Positions 24,744 to 33,377 of a stretch of 64,000 nucleotides of DNA are shown here, one piece after another. Every line of letters begins with the position of its first letter. Position 1 is the stretch's first letter. Below the pieces are notes generated by a model, which made no database searches, was not told the origin of the DNA, and saw only the letters and a list, made by a program, of their open reading frames with translations. The DNA is taken from the NCBI GenBank assembly GCA_040223615.1, contig JAVKFY010000071.1, positions 1 through 64,000 on the forward strand. Reading direction: 5' to 3'. The translations under genes were made by a program, and so were the position numbers. This DNA comes from JAVKFY01 sp040223615. Its GTDB lineage: Bacteria > Pseudomonadota > Alphaproteobacteria > GCA-2731375.

Positions 24744-26204
24744 CTAGGGCAAACTCGCGACGGTCGGTAGCACCATCGGCGCCAGCTCGTCGGCGGACCG
24801 ACCGGCCCAGTCCAGCTTCGGCACCTTCTTCAGGGACCGCGCCTGCGCCTCCTGCAAGGCTTCGCTGGCGGCCTGGTAGTCGATGGTGGTGACCTGGCCG
24901 TCGGCGACGACCTGCTCGCCGTCGACGAAGACCTCGCGCACCGGCCGGTCGCCGGCGACGTAGATCAAGCTGCGCAGCGGCTCGCGCAGCGGCATCATCG
25001 AGGGATGGTCGGTCGCGACCAGCACCATGTCGGCCTTCATGCCCGGTGCCAGACCGCCGATATCGTCCTGGCCCAGCGCCTTGGCGCCGTTGCGGGTGGC
25101 GCACATGAACATATCCTGCGTCGTCAGGTCGTCGACCGTGCCGACGGTGATGCGCGCGAAGATCAGGGCCGAGCGCATCTCTTCCAGCATGTTGTGCGGA
25201 TAGGTGTCGGTGCCGATGCCGACATTCACCCCGGCCTTCAGATAGCCGCCGATGGTGCGCAAGGTGATGCCGCGCCGCGAGAACACGGTCGGGCAATGCG
25301 CTACCGTGGTCCCGGTCTCGGCCAGCACGCCGATATCGTCGCTGCTGGTCCAATGCAGCCACGGGTGGTGATCGAGGAAGATCGAGTGGCCGATGATGCT
25401 GGTCGGTCCCAGCGCGCCGAGCCCGTTCAGCCACTGGATCGGCGTCTGGCCGTGGCGGCGGATCATCTCGTGGAACTCGGTGACCGACTGCGCCGCGTGG
25501 ATCTGGAACGGCACATTGCGCTCACGGGCAAACGCGATGCTGTCCCGGATCAGCTCCGGCGTGCAGGTATCGACCTGCGCCGGCGAGATCATCCCGGACA
25601 GGCGCCCGGAGGGATGCTGGCGCGCCAGCTCGATGATGCGCTGCGCATTCTCGAACCGCTGCTTGCCGGTCTCGGCGTCCCACTCGTAATCCAACCGATG
25701 ACCGTTCTCGGTGTACCAGCGGGCGTCGCGATAGATCGGCGCCGCGACGCAGCGCATGCCGCTCTCGGCCAGGGTGTCGAGCCACCCGTCGAACGGCATC
25801 GACAGGTCGGCGACCGTGGTGCAACCGCTCATGAGCAGCTCCGCCAGCGCCACCCGCATGGCCGCGATCCAGCCCTCGTGATCGTTCTCGAACACGGTCA
25901 GGAACTCGTACAGCGAGGAATGCCAGAAGCCCGGCGAGCGGGTCTCGTCGGTGATGCCCTTGCGCAACGGCTCGCTGGTCGGGTGCGTGTGGATGTTGAC
26001 CAGGCCCGGCATCACGAAACGGGCGCGGCCGTCGATCTCGTGCGCGACCTCGCCCTCGTAGGTGCCGCCGACCTGTACGATACGGTCGCCCGCGAACGCC
26101 ACGTCGGCGTCGCGCAGATAGACGTGGCGTCCGCCACCCGCGTCCCAGCCTGCGACCCAGGCCGCCTGGCGGATCACCGTGACTGCTCCCTCGCCTTGCG
26201 GCAT
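24744..26204 (-). CDS. Amidohydrolase-superfamily deaminase/chlorohydrolase-like protein
   Basis: A 486-residue metal-dependent hydrolase of the cytosine deaminase/AtzA/TrzN-like branch. Metal ligands are visible as H72 and H74 in NIHTHPT, then the His in FQIHAAQS, the His in IIGHSIFLDHH and the Asp in GIGTDTYPHNM. These enzymes deaminate or dehalogenate heterocycles or guanidino compounds. It is the last gene of the Dpp-type operon (12 bp after the second ATPase gene), suggesting that it acts on something imported by that transporter. The exact substrate cannot be assigned. Confidence 0.88.
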   Translation of the reverse strand: MPQGEGAVTVIRQAAWVAGWDAGGGRHVYLRDADVAFAGDRIVQVGGTYEGEVAHEIDGRARFVMPGLVNIHTHPTSEPLRKGITDETRSPGFWHSSLYEFLTVFENDHEGWIAAMRVALAELLMSGCTTVADLSMPFDGWLDTLAESGMRCVAAPIYRDARWYTENGHRLDYEWDAETGKQRFENAQRIIELARQHPSGRLSGMISPAQVDTCTPELIRDSIAFARERNVPFQIHAAQSVTEFHEMIRRHGQTPIQWLNGLGALGPTSIIGHSIFLDHHPWLHWTSSDDIGVLAETGTTVAHCPTVFSRRGITLRTIGGYLKAGVNVGIGTDTYPHNMLEEMRSALIFARITVGTVDDLTTQDMFMCATRNGAKALGQDDIGGLAPGMKADMVLVATDHPSMMPLREPLRSLIYVAGDRPVREVFVDGEQVVADGQVTTIDYQAASEALQEAQARSLKKVPKLDWAGRSADELAPMVLPTVASLP

Positions 26205-26216
26205 CTCGGATTCTCC

Positions 26217-27335
26217 CTAGCTGATGACCGGCGCGCGCTTTTCCAACGCCGTGTTGTAGCGCGCCAGGCGCTCGCGATAGCGGTCCGACATCGCCTCGTT
26301 ACCCCGGCCCAGCGCCGCGGCCTCGGGCAATTCGTCGGCGAAGTGACAGGCGACGGAATGGCCACCCTCCACGCGCAACGTCGGCTCTTCGGCGCGGCAG
26401 CGCTCCTGCGCGAACGGGCAACGGGTGTGGAAGCGGCAGCCCGACGGTGGGTTCAGCGGGCTCGGCACGTCGCCCTCCAGGATCACGCGCTGGCGCTCGA
26501 CCGACGGGTCGGGGATCGGGATCGCCGACATCAGCGCCCGCGTGTAGGGATGGCGCGGCCGCCGGAACAGCTCTTTCGTGGGCGCCTGCTCGACGATCTT
26601 GCCGAGATACATCACCGCCACCCGGTTGGCGATGTGGCGCACCACCGCGAGGTCGTGGGCGATGAACACGTAGGACAGGCCGAAGCGCTGCTGCAGATCC
26701 TGCAGCAGGTTGATCACCTGCGCCTGGATCGACACATCAAGCGCGGAGACCGGCTCGTCGCAGACGATGAGGCGCGGATCGACCGCCAGCGCACGGGCGA
26801 TGCCGATACGCTGACGCTGGCCGCCGGAGAATTCGTGCGGGTAGCGCACCGCGTGCCAGCTCGACAGGCCGACCAGCCGGAGCAGCTCCTGCACCCGGTC
26901 CTCCGCGTCTTTGCCCTTGGCGAGACCGTGCACCGCCAGCGGCTCCGACAGCACCTCATGCACCGTCATGCGCGGATTCAGCGAGGCGAAGGGGTCCTGG
27001 AAGATCATCTGCAGGTCGCGCCGCAGCGCCCGCAACGCCTCGCCCTGAAGGCCCTCGATATGGTTGCCGTCGAACAGGATCTGGCCAGCCTCGGGCTCCA
27101 GCAGACGCATCACCAGCCGACCGGTGGTCGACTTGCCGCAGCCGCTTTCGCCGACCACGCCCAGGGTCTCGCCCTCGTTCAGTTCGAAGCTGACATCGTC
27201 GACCGCGCGCACCCGGCCGACCACCTTGGACAGGATCATCCCGCGGGTGACCGGAAAGGTCTTGGTCAGGTTGCGGACAGAGAGAAGCGGGGAACTCTTC
27301 GCCGCTTCAGCATGAGCGTGCTGTTGCGCGCTCAT
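26217..27335 (-). CDS. Peptide ABC transporter ATP-binding protein (DppF/OppF type)
   Basis: A 372-residue ATPase with Walker A GESGCGKSTTGR, signature FSGGQRQRIGIARA, Walker B LIVCDEPVSALD and the zinc/iron-sulfur-like C-terminal cysteine block GCRFHTRCPFAQERC typical of Dpp/Opp ATPases. The C-terminal tail after this block is about 50 residues. The start, MSAQQHAHAEA, is the third copy of a sequence repeated upstream (74-bp repeats at 27311-27484). Each copy overlaps the preceding reading frame by ATGA, so translation from dppD may reach this gene through two mini-ORFs. No strong Shine-Dalgarno is seen at 27335. Confidence 0.92.
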   Translation of the reverse strand: MSAQQHAHAEAAKSSPLLSVRNLTKTFPVTRGMILSKVVGRVRAVDDVSFELNEGETLGVVGESGCGKSTTGRLVMRLLEPEAGQILFDGNHIEGLQGEALRALRRDLQMIFQDPFASLNPRMTVHEVLSEPLAVHGLAKGKDAEDRVQELLRLVGLSSWHAVRYPHEFSGGQRQRIGIARALAVDPRLIVCDEPVSALDVSIQAQVINLLQDLQQRFGLSYVFIAHDLAVVRHIANRVAVMYLGKIVEQAPTKELFRRPRHPYTRALMSAIPIPDPSVERQRVILEGDVPSPLNPPSGCRFHTRCPFAQERCRAEEPTLRVEGGHSVACHFADELPEAAALGRGNEAMSDRYRERLARYNTALEKRAPVIS

Positions 27336-27409
27336 GGCCGTGCCCAGCAGGCTCGACGCAATGCGTCGAGGGCCCGCATATCATCATGAGCGTGCTGTTG
27401 CGCGCTCAT
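27332..27409 (-). CDS. Repeat-encoded mini-ORF 2 (25 codons), coupled to dppF
   Basis: The frame starts MSAQQHAHDDMRALDALR and ends ACWARP. Its stop overlaps the dppF start by ATGA (27332-27335), and its start overlaps the stop of mini-ORF 1 in the same way. Either it is a relay for re-initiating ribosomes or simply a by-product of the repeat. No evidence for a functional peptide. Confidence 0.35.
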   Translation of the reverse strand: MSAQQHAHDDMRALDALRRACWARP

Positions 27410-27483
27410 GGCCGTGCCCAGCAGGCTCGACGCAATGCGTCGAGGGCCCGCATATCATTATGAGCGTGCTGTTGCGCGCTCAT
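27406..27483 (-). CDS. Repeat-encoded mini-ORF 1 (25 codons), coupled to dppD
   Basis: The frame starts MSAQQHAHNDMRALDALR and differs from mini-ORF 2 at residue 9 (Asn for Asp). Its ATG overlaps the dppD stop codon (ATGA, 27480-27483), which was probably the ancestral dppD-dppF junction. It is listed because its position preserves the translational chain, not because a peptide product is expected. Confidence 0.35.
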   Translation of the reverse strand: MSAQQHAHNDMRALDALRRACWARP

Positions 27484-28472
27484 GCGGCGTGCTCCAGCGG
27501 CACCTTGAAGCAGGCCGCGAGGTGCGCGGGCGCCGCCTCGCTCAATCCGGGTACCGAGCGACGGCATTCGTCGCCAGCGAACGGGCATCGCGGGTTGAAC
27601 TTGCAGCCATCGGGCATGCTGTAGGGGTTCGGCACCGTGCCCTCGATGATCGCCAGCCGCTCCTCGTCGACGTGCAGCTTCGGCACCGAGCCGAGCAGGC
27701 CCAGCGTGTAGGGGTGGTGCGGATCGCTGAACAGATCGCCGACGGCGGCGGTCTCGATCACCTTGCCGGCGTACATCACGACGATCCGGTGCGCCAGCTC
27801 GGCCACCACGCCGAGGTCGTGGGTAATCAGGATGACCGCCGTGCCGGTCTGTTCCTGCAACTCTCGCAGCAGGTCGAGGATCTGCGCCTGGATGGTGACG
27901 TCCAGCGCCGTGGTTGGTTCGTCGGCAATCAGCAGCTTCGGCCGGCAGGCCAGCGCGATGGCGATCATCGCCCGCTGGCGCATGCCGCCGGAGAGCTGGA
28001 ACGGATAGTCGTCGGCGCGCTGTTCCGGTGACGGGATGCCGACCCGGTCGAGCATCTCCACCGCGCGCTTCCAGGCCGCCGCGTGGCCGACGCTTTCATG
28101 CATCAGGATGCCCTCGACGATCTGCTCGCCGATCTTGTGCACCGGGTTCAGCGAGGTCATCGGCTCCTGGAAAATCATCGAGATGTCGCGGCCGCGCACG
28201 GCACGCATCTCGCGCTTGGAGAGCTTCAGCAGATCGCGCCCGTCGAAGCGGATCTCGCCGCCGGCGATCACGCCCGGCGGCTGCGGCACCAGGCCCATGA
28301 TCGACAGCGAGGTGACCGACTTGCCGCAGCCGGACTCGCCGACGATGCCCAGCGTCTCGCCGCGCCGCACAGTGAAACTGATGTCGTCGACCGCCTTGAA
28401 CACACCTTCGCTGGAGCGGAAGTGGGTCGACAGGTTCGACACTTCGAGCAGGACGTCGCCGGGCGCACTCAT
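27480..28472 (-). CDS. Peptide ABC transporter ATP-binding protein (DppD/OppD type)
   Basis: A 330-residue ATPase: Walker A GESGCGKSV, Q loop MIFQEPMTSLNPV, signature LSGGMRQRAMIAIALA, Walker B LLIADEPTTALD, H loop LITHDLG, and the C-terminal cysteine motif GCKFNPRCPFAGDEC. It partners the DppF-type ATPase encoded downstream. It follows the binding-protein gene by 66 bp. Its stop codon lies within the first (partial) copy of the 74-bp repeat and overlaps a repeat-encoded ATG. Confidence 0.92.
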   Translation of the reverse strand: MSAPGDVLLEVSNLSTHFRSSEGVFKAVDDISFTVRRGETLGIVGESGCGKSVTSLSIMGLVPQPPGVIAGGEIRFDGRDLLKLSKREMRAVRGRDISMIFQEPMTSLNPVHKIGEQIVEGILMHESVGHAAAWKRAVEMLDRVGIPSPEQRADDYPFQLSGGMRQRAMIAIALACRPKLLIADEPTTALDVTIQAQILDLLRELQEQTGTAVILITHDLGVVAELAHRIVVMYAGKVIETAAVGDLFSDPHHPYTLGLLGSVPKLHVDEERLAIIEGTVPNPYSMPDGCKFNPRCPFAGDECRRSVPGLSEAAPAHLAACFKVPLEHAA

Positions 28473-28538
28473 CGTGTGTTTCCTAACCAGGGAAAAGCGG
28501 TGGGAGGGGCGACGCCGCCGCCCCTCCCGAAGCCCGCC

Positions 28539-30116
28539 CTACTTCGGCGCGAGGCCAAGGCCCTTGTACAGGCCGGCACCGTAGATGCCGTGCGCCCGCA
28601 CCGGCTTCAGCTTCGGCCCGGTGGTGATGAACAGCGGCTCGTGGACAATCGGAATCCACACCGCCGCGTCATGCACCTGGGTCTGCAGCTTCGCCAGCGT
28701 CATCGCCCGCGCCTCGTCGGTCAGCGCCGAATTGGCCTCCGCCAGCCAGGCGTCGGTCTGGTCGTCGGCCCAGTTCATCCGGTTCGGCGTCGGCCGGTTC
28801 TCGGAGCGGAAGTAGAGGTTCAGGGCGTCGCCGGTGGACACGTACGGATAGGACATCGCGTACATGTCGAAATCCTGCTTCGCCAGCAGGCCCCAGATCA
28901 CCGTCGCGTCATGCATCTCGATCTGCATGTCGGCGCCGACCTTGCGCATGTCGCCCTGCATGGCCTCCAGCATGTCGCGGTTCAGCGTTCCCGCGAAGCC
29001 GTAGGTGCGAAGCGTCAGCTTCTTGCCGTCCTTCTCGCGGATACCGTCGGACCCGAGCTTCCAGCCGGCCTCGTCGAGCATCGCATTGGCCTTGTCCGGG
29101 TCGTACTGGAAGTTCGACGTGTCGAGCTTCTCGTTGAAGTCGAGCACCTTCGGCGAGATGTACGAGTAGGCCGGCTCCGCCAGACCGAAATAGATGCTTT
29201 CGGCCAGCGCCTTCTGGTCGACCGCCAGATTCAGCGCGACACGGACCTTCTCGTCGCTGACATTGTCGCGGGTGATCTTGAAGCCGACATACTGGGTCCA
29301 GAAATAGGCCTCCGCCTGGCTGACCGAGATGTTCGGCGCCGCCCGGAACTCCGGGATCGCCCAGTACGGGATGTACTGCGTCACGTCGACTTGGTTGGTC
29401 TTCACCGAGGCGACGCGCGTACCCTCCTCCGGCACCACCTTCCAGATCACCTTGTCGACCTGCGGCGCGGCGTTGTCATAGAAGGGCGGACCCCAGCTGT
29501 AGCCTTCGTGCTTGACCAGCACGACCTGGTTGCGCGGCTCCCAGCTATCGAGGCAGAACGGGCCGGTGCCGTCGAACGCCTTGACGCCGAAGTCCTCGCC
29601 CAGCTCGTTCACCTGATCGATGTTGATGATCGTGTGGTTGTGCTGGGTCATCTGGTACAACAGCTCGGAATATGGATCCTTCAGCTTGTATTCCAGCGTG
29701 TGGTCGTCGATCGCCGTGAGCTCGTCGACCGGGCCGGCGCGGCCTTTGGTGACGCCCTTGGGGTGCGCCAGCCAGCGGTCGATCGAGGCCTTGGCGTCGG
29801 CCGCGGTGAACGGCTTGCCGGAGCAGAAGGTCACGCCCTGCTTCAGCTTGAAGGTGTAGGTCTTGCCGTCGTCGGAGACCGTCCAGCTCTCGGCCAGGCC
29901 GGGCCGGATGGTCTTCATGTCGTAGTCCAGCGTGACCAGCGTGTCGCCGGCCATGAACATGATCTCCGCCGTGCTGCGCGCGGTGGAGATGTGCGGGTCG
30001 TAGCGGTCGGTGTCGATCTGGCGGGCGACCACCACCGTGGTCTCGGCTTGCGCCGCGCCGGCCAGCAGGGTCGCCGCCAGCACGGCCGCGATCCCGGTTG
30101 CTGCTGTATTCTTCAT
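28539..30116 (-). CDS. Peptide/nickel-type ABC transporter substrate-binding protein (SBP_bac_5)
   Basis: A 525-residue periplasmic binding protein. A signal peptide covers about residues 1-24 (GIAAVLAATLLAGAAQA). The mature region contains the family patterns TVSDDGKTYTFKLKQGVTFCSGKPFTAADAK (split here as TYTFKLKQGVTF and GKPFTAADAK) and RVALNLAVDQKALAESIYFG. The start at 30116 has GAGGGAGAAAG directly upstream; an 8-residue longer reading is rejected. It lies third in the operon, after the two permease genes. Members bind di- or oligopeptides but also opines and guanidino compounds, and the downstream amidohydrolase hints at a non-peptide ligand. Confidence 0.92.
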   Translation of the reverse strand: MKNTAATGIAAVLAATLLAGAAQAETTVVVARQIDTDRYDPHISTARSTAEIMFMAGDTLVTLDYDMKTIRPGLAESWTVSDDGKTYTFKLKQGVTFCSGKPFTAADAKASIDRWLAHPKGVTKGRAGPVDELTAIDDHTLEYKLKDPYSELLYQMTQHNHTIINIDQVNELGEDFGVKAFDGTGPFCLDSWEPRNQVVLVKHEGYSWGPPFYDNAAPQVDKVIWKVVPEEGTRVASVKTNQVDVTQYIPYWAIPEFRAAPNISVSQAEAYFWTQYVGFKITRDNVSDEKVRVALNLAVDQKALAESIYFGLAEPAYSYISPKVLDFNEKLDTSNFQYDPDKANAMLDEAGWKLGSDGIREKDGKKLTLRTYGFAGTLNRDMLEAMQGDMRKVGADMQIEMHDATVIWGLLAKQDFDMYAMSYPYVSTGDALNLYFRSENRPTPNRMNWADDQTDAWLAEANSALTDEARAMTLAKLQTQVHDAAVWIPIVHEPLFITTGPKLKPVRAHGIYGAGLYKGLGLAPK

Positions 30117-30161
30117 CTTTCTCCCTCGTTCAAACTCCAACGACGCCTCTCAACGCGACGG

Positions 30162-31064
30162 CTATTGCCGCATGCGCGGATCGAGCACGTCGCGCATCGC
30201 GTCCCCCAACAGGTTCGCCGCCAGCACGATCATGAAGATCACGACGCTGGGGATCGTCGCGACGTGCGGGCGGAATGACAGGAAGCCGCGGCCTTCCGCG
30301 GCCATGGTGCCGAGTTCGGCGGTCGGCGGCTGCGCGCCCAGGCCCAGGAAGCTGAGCGCGGCACCGAGCAGTATCATCTGGCCGAACTGCAACGTCATGA
30401 ACACCAGGATGGTCGACAGGCAGTTCAGCGCCAGGTAGCGCCAGATCAACGTCGTCTGGCGCACGCCGACGGCGCGGCCGGCCTCCATGAAATCCTGCTG
30501 CATGACGACCGTCGCGGCGCCGCGCGTCACCCGCGCCACCGAGGGTATCGAGGAGATCGTCAGCGCCGCGATCAGGGTGTCGACGCCCGGTCCCAGCACC
30601 GCCGCGATCGCCAACCCGAACAGGATCGAGGGGAATGACAGCAGGATGTCGACGATACGCATCAGCAGGTTGTCGAGCCGGCGGTAGAAGGCCGCGAAGA
30701 TACCCATCGCGGCGCCGATCGCACCGCCGAGCAGCACCGCGGTGAAGCCGATCAGCAACGTCGTGCGGGTGCCGTAGAGCAGCCGCGTGACCATGTCGCG
30801 GCCCTGGGTATCGGTGCCCAGGATGTACTCGTCGCCCGGCGGCTTCAGGCGCGCGCGGATGTTGTTGTCGTAGGGGTCGGCCGGCGCCAGGAAGGGCGCG
30901 AAAATCGCCGCCAGCACCACCAGGATCAGGAAGATTCCGGCGGCGACGGCGACCTTGTCGCGCAGCAGCCGGCGGAATGGCGATGGCGGCCGACCGCTGA
31001 GCTCCTGCGCCGCCGGTGCGCCGCCTTGGGCGGTCGCCGGCGCGTTTTCGGCGATCTCGCTCAT
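30162..31064 (-). CDS. Peptide ABC transporter permease (DppC type)
   Basis: A 300-residue inner-membrane permease with a polar N-terminus, a first helix at about residues 40-60 (VAAGIFLILVVLAAIFAPFL), a periplasmic HILGTDTQGRDM-like motif (YILGTDTQGRDMVTRLLYG) characteristic of DppC, and the coupling loop EAGRAVGVRQTTLIWRYLAL. The start at 31064 gives a 4-bp ATGA overlap with the DppB-type gene. It forms the translocation channel with that protein. Confidence 0.92.
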   Translation of the reverse strand: MSEIAENAPATAQGGAPAAQELSGRPPSPFRRLLRDKVAVAAGIFLILVVLAAIFAPFLAPADPYDNNIRARLKPPGDEYILGTDTQGRDMVTRLLYGTRTTLLIGFTAVLLGGAIGAAMGIFAAFYRRLDNLLMRIVDILLSFPSILFGLAIAAVLGPGVDTLIAALTISSIPSVARVTRGAATVVMQQDFMEAGRAVGVRQTTLIWRYLALNCLSTILVFMTLQFGQMILLGAALSFLGLGAQPPTAELGTMAAEGRGFLSFRPHVATIPSVVIFMIVLAANLLGDAMRDVLDPRMRQ

Positions 31065-32002
31065 GCCTTGCGGATCCGCGGGTCGAGCATCGCGTAGGTG
31101 AGGTCGACGATCAGGTTCACGACGATGAACGAGATCGCCAGCACCAGGATCGCGCCCTGCGCCAGTGGGAAGTCGGACGAGATGATCGCGCCGACCGCCA
31201 GCCGGCCGACGCCTGGCCAGGCGAAGATGGTCTCGGTCACCACCGCGCCGCCGAGCAGAAATCCGACCTGCAGGCCGACCAGGGTGACGATCGGAATCAG
31301 CGCATTGCGCAGCGCGTGGCGGATCACCACCCGGCCCTCGTAGACGCCCTTGGCGCGGGCGGTGCGGACATAGTCGGCGCCCAGCACCTCCAGCACCGCG
31401 GTCCGGGTCATGCGCGCCACCGGGCCGACGAAGATGCCGCCAAGGGTGATCGCCGGCAGCGCGATGGAGCGTAACCCGTCGACCGTCCACAACGGCCCGG
31501 CGCGCCCGAGATAGGGCAGCAGGTTCCACTCGGTCCCGACATACTGGATCAGGATCAGGCCGAACCAGAAAATCGGCATCGACACGCCGGCCACCGACAG
31601 CGCGACCACCGCGCGATCGACGATCGAGCCGCGCATAGTCGCCGCGAAGGTGCCGAGCATGATGCCCAGCGGCACCGCCCAGATCAGGCTGGCCACCATC
31701 AGCTCCACCGTCGGCCCGATCGCGGTCCCGAGTTCCTGCGCCACCGGCGTATTGGAAATGAAGGAGCGGCCCAGGTCACCCTGCAACACCCGGCTGAGGT
31801 AGAGCAGGAACTGGTAGACGATCGGCTCGTTCAGGCCCATCGACTCGCGGATGCTCTCGATCTCCTGCGGCGAGGCGGTTGGTCCGGCCAGCACCGTGGC
31901 CGGGTCGGTCGGGATCACCTGCAACAGCATGAAGCCGATCGCCAGCACCCCGAACAGCACAGGTATCGAAATCAGCGAGCGGTGTACGATATGCCGGCCC
32001 AT
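31061..32002 (-). CDS. Peptide ABC transporter permease (DppB type)
   Basis: A 313-residue permease, first gene of the six-gene minus-strand operon. The N-terminal helix (ISIPVLFGVLAIGFMLLQVIPTDPA) and the QFLLYLSRVLQGDLGRSF segment are DppB hallmarks; the coupling loop YVRTARAKGVYEGRVVIRHA is intact. Promoters must lie in the 269-bp gap shared with the divergent deacetylase gene at 32272; no operator was recognised there. Confidence 0.92.
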   Translation of the reverse strand: MGRHIVHRSLISIPVLFGVLAIGFMLLQVIPTDPATVLAGPTASPQEIESIRESMGLNEPIVYQFLLYLSRVLQGDLGRSFISNTPVAQELGTAIGPTVELMVASLIWAVPLGIMLGTFAATMRGSIVDRAVVALSVAGVSMPIFWFGLILIQYVGTEWNLLPYLGRAGPLWTVDGLRSIALPAITLGGIFVGPVARMTRTAVLEVLGADYVRTARAKGVYEGRVVIRHALRNALIPIVTLVGLQVGFLLGGAVVTETIFAWPGVGRLAVGAIISSDFPLAQGAILVLAISFIVVNLIVDLTYAMLDPRIRKA

Positions 32003-32271
32003 GCAGGCTCCCTCATGCGGCCGACGAGGCGTGCAGGCGCCGGCATCAGGCCCGAAGTTTGCAACAATCCTGCCAGACTGTGACAGGCGGCAGAAGCATA
32101 GCGGACCTGCGTCAAACGCCTTGCCACCGGCCGATATGCGCGGTCGGCCTGCCGAAGCGACGCGACGTCGCGGACCGGGCGTGCCTATTTTCTATGCGAT
32201 TGACCACATGCTCGGCGATCAGTTTCGCACCCGCGCCTGCCAGTGTGTCACCGCCACGGAGGATTGAACAG

Positions 32272-33171
32272 ATGCGCCTCGCCACCCATGGCCGCTACGA
32301 CTATCACCCGATCGCGGGCCGACCTGACTACACGTGGCCAGATGGCCGCCGGCTGGCGGTCTACATCGGGCTGAATCTGGAGCACTTCGCTTTCGGCGAG
32401 GGTCTCGGCGCCGAGCTGGCGGCCGGCGCGCCGGCGCCCGACGTGATGAACTTCGCCTGGCGCGACTACGGCAACCGGGTCGGCGCCTGGCGCTTGCGCG
32501 CGCTGTTCGCCGAGTTCGGGCTGCCGGTCAGCCTGCTGGTCAACAGCACGATGTACGACTATGCCCCGGCACTGCTCGACGCCTACCGAGCCGACGGCGC
32601 CGAGTTCGTCGGCCACGGCCGCTCCAACGCCGAGCGCCAGGGCGGGCTCGACGAACCGGCCGAGCGGGCGCTGATCGCCGAAACCACCGGTATCATCGCC
32701 AGGGCCGAGGGCGCCGCGCCGGCCGGCTGGCTCGGGCCGTGGATATCGGAAAGTCATGCCACGCCGGACCTGCTGGCCGAAGCCGGGTACCGCTACGTGC
32801 TGGACTGGTGCATGGACGACCAGCCGGTGTGGCTGCGCACGCGAGCGGGCAAGCTGCTGGCGGTGCCGTACCCGCAGGAGTTGAACGACATCCCCGCCAT
32901 TGTCGGCCGGCGGGTCGGAGCCGGCGAGTTCGCCGACATGATTGTCGACAACCTCGACGAGATGCTGGAGCAGTCCGCCGAGCAGCCGCTGGTGATGGGC
33001 ATCGCGCTGCACGCCTACATTGTCGGCCAGCCCTATCGCCTGCGTCATCTGCGCCGTGCCCTGCGCCACATCGTCGCCCAGCGCGACCGGTTGTGGCTCA
33101 CCACCGCCGGCGCAATCGCCGCGCACGCCGGGCAGCTACCGCCGGGTACCGTCCCCGGCGATCGCGACTAG
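32272..33171 (+). CDS. Polysaccharide deacetylase-family protein (allantoinase PuuE-like)
   Basis: A 299-residue NodB-fold protein. The opening RYDYHPIAGRPDYTWPDGRR and LAVYIGLNLEHFAFG resemble the metal-independent allantoinase PuuE group rather than chitin deacetylases. Later motifs are GHGRSNAERQGG and a C-terminal GIALHAYIVGQPYRLRHLRR. PuuE-like members hydrolyse ureide rings or related amides. The ATG at 32272, preceded by GGAGG, was chosen over a 71-residue upstream extension. It is divergent from the Dpp-type operon, so a role in using the imported compound is likely; the reaction is not certain. Confidence 0.85.
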   Translation: MRLATHGRYDYHPIAGRPDYTWPDGRRLAVYIGLNLEHFAFGEGLGAELAAGAPAPDVMNFAWRDYGNRVGAWRLRALFAEFGLPVSLLVNSTMYDYAPALLDAYRADGAEFVGHGRSNAERQGGLDEPAERALIAETTGIIARAEGAAPAGWLGPWISESHATPDLLAEAGYRYVLDWCMDDQPVWLRTRAGKLLAVPYPQELNDIPAIVGRRVGAGEFADMIVDNLDEMLEQSAEQPLVMGIALHAYIVGQPYRLRHLRRALRHIVAQRDRLWLTTAGAIAAHAGQLPPGTVPGDRD

Positions 33172-33377
33172 ACGCCGCGCCGCACCGACGCTGCGGAACC
33201 GTTCCCCGGCGGCGATGTGCATGTGCGGCACCTTGGAGACCAGGTCGCGACTGCCGCCGTCGGTGCGCAGCTCGTAGCGCCCGGGCCATTCCGGCTGTTC
33301 TTACTGGCGGCCGCTCCCCGGCCGGCGCCGACCATTCCGGTCGACAGATCGCCCACTTCTGATTGGCGAGTACCGGC

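Larger units (their letters stand above)
27311..27484. repeat. 74-bp tandem repeat (2.35 copies) at the dppD-dppF junction
   Basis: Copies at 27311-27384 and 27385-27458 are identical apart from any boundary differences, and a partial third copy covers 27459-27484 (first base T instead of C). Each unit contains a near-perfect 19-bp palindrome, CTCGACGCAATGCGTCGAG, and a shorter inverted repeat GAGCG/CGCTC. The repeated segment includes the start codon and first eight codons of dppF, so the array looks like duplication of that start together with an inserted palindromic segment of about 50 bp. Confidence 0.85.

Noticed and set aside
33139..33300. Minus-strand frame reading EWPGRYELRTDGG and VSKVPHMHIAAGERF, looking like a cupin fragment
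   Set aside because: It has no start codon, is bounded by stops and partly overlaps the deacetylase gene; similarity could not be confirmed by eye.
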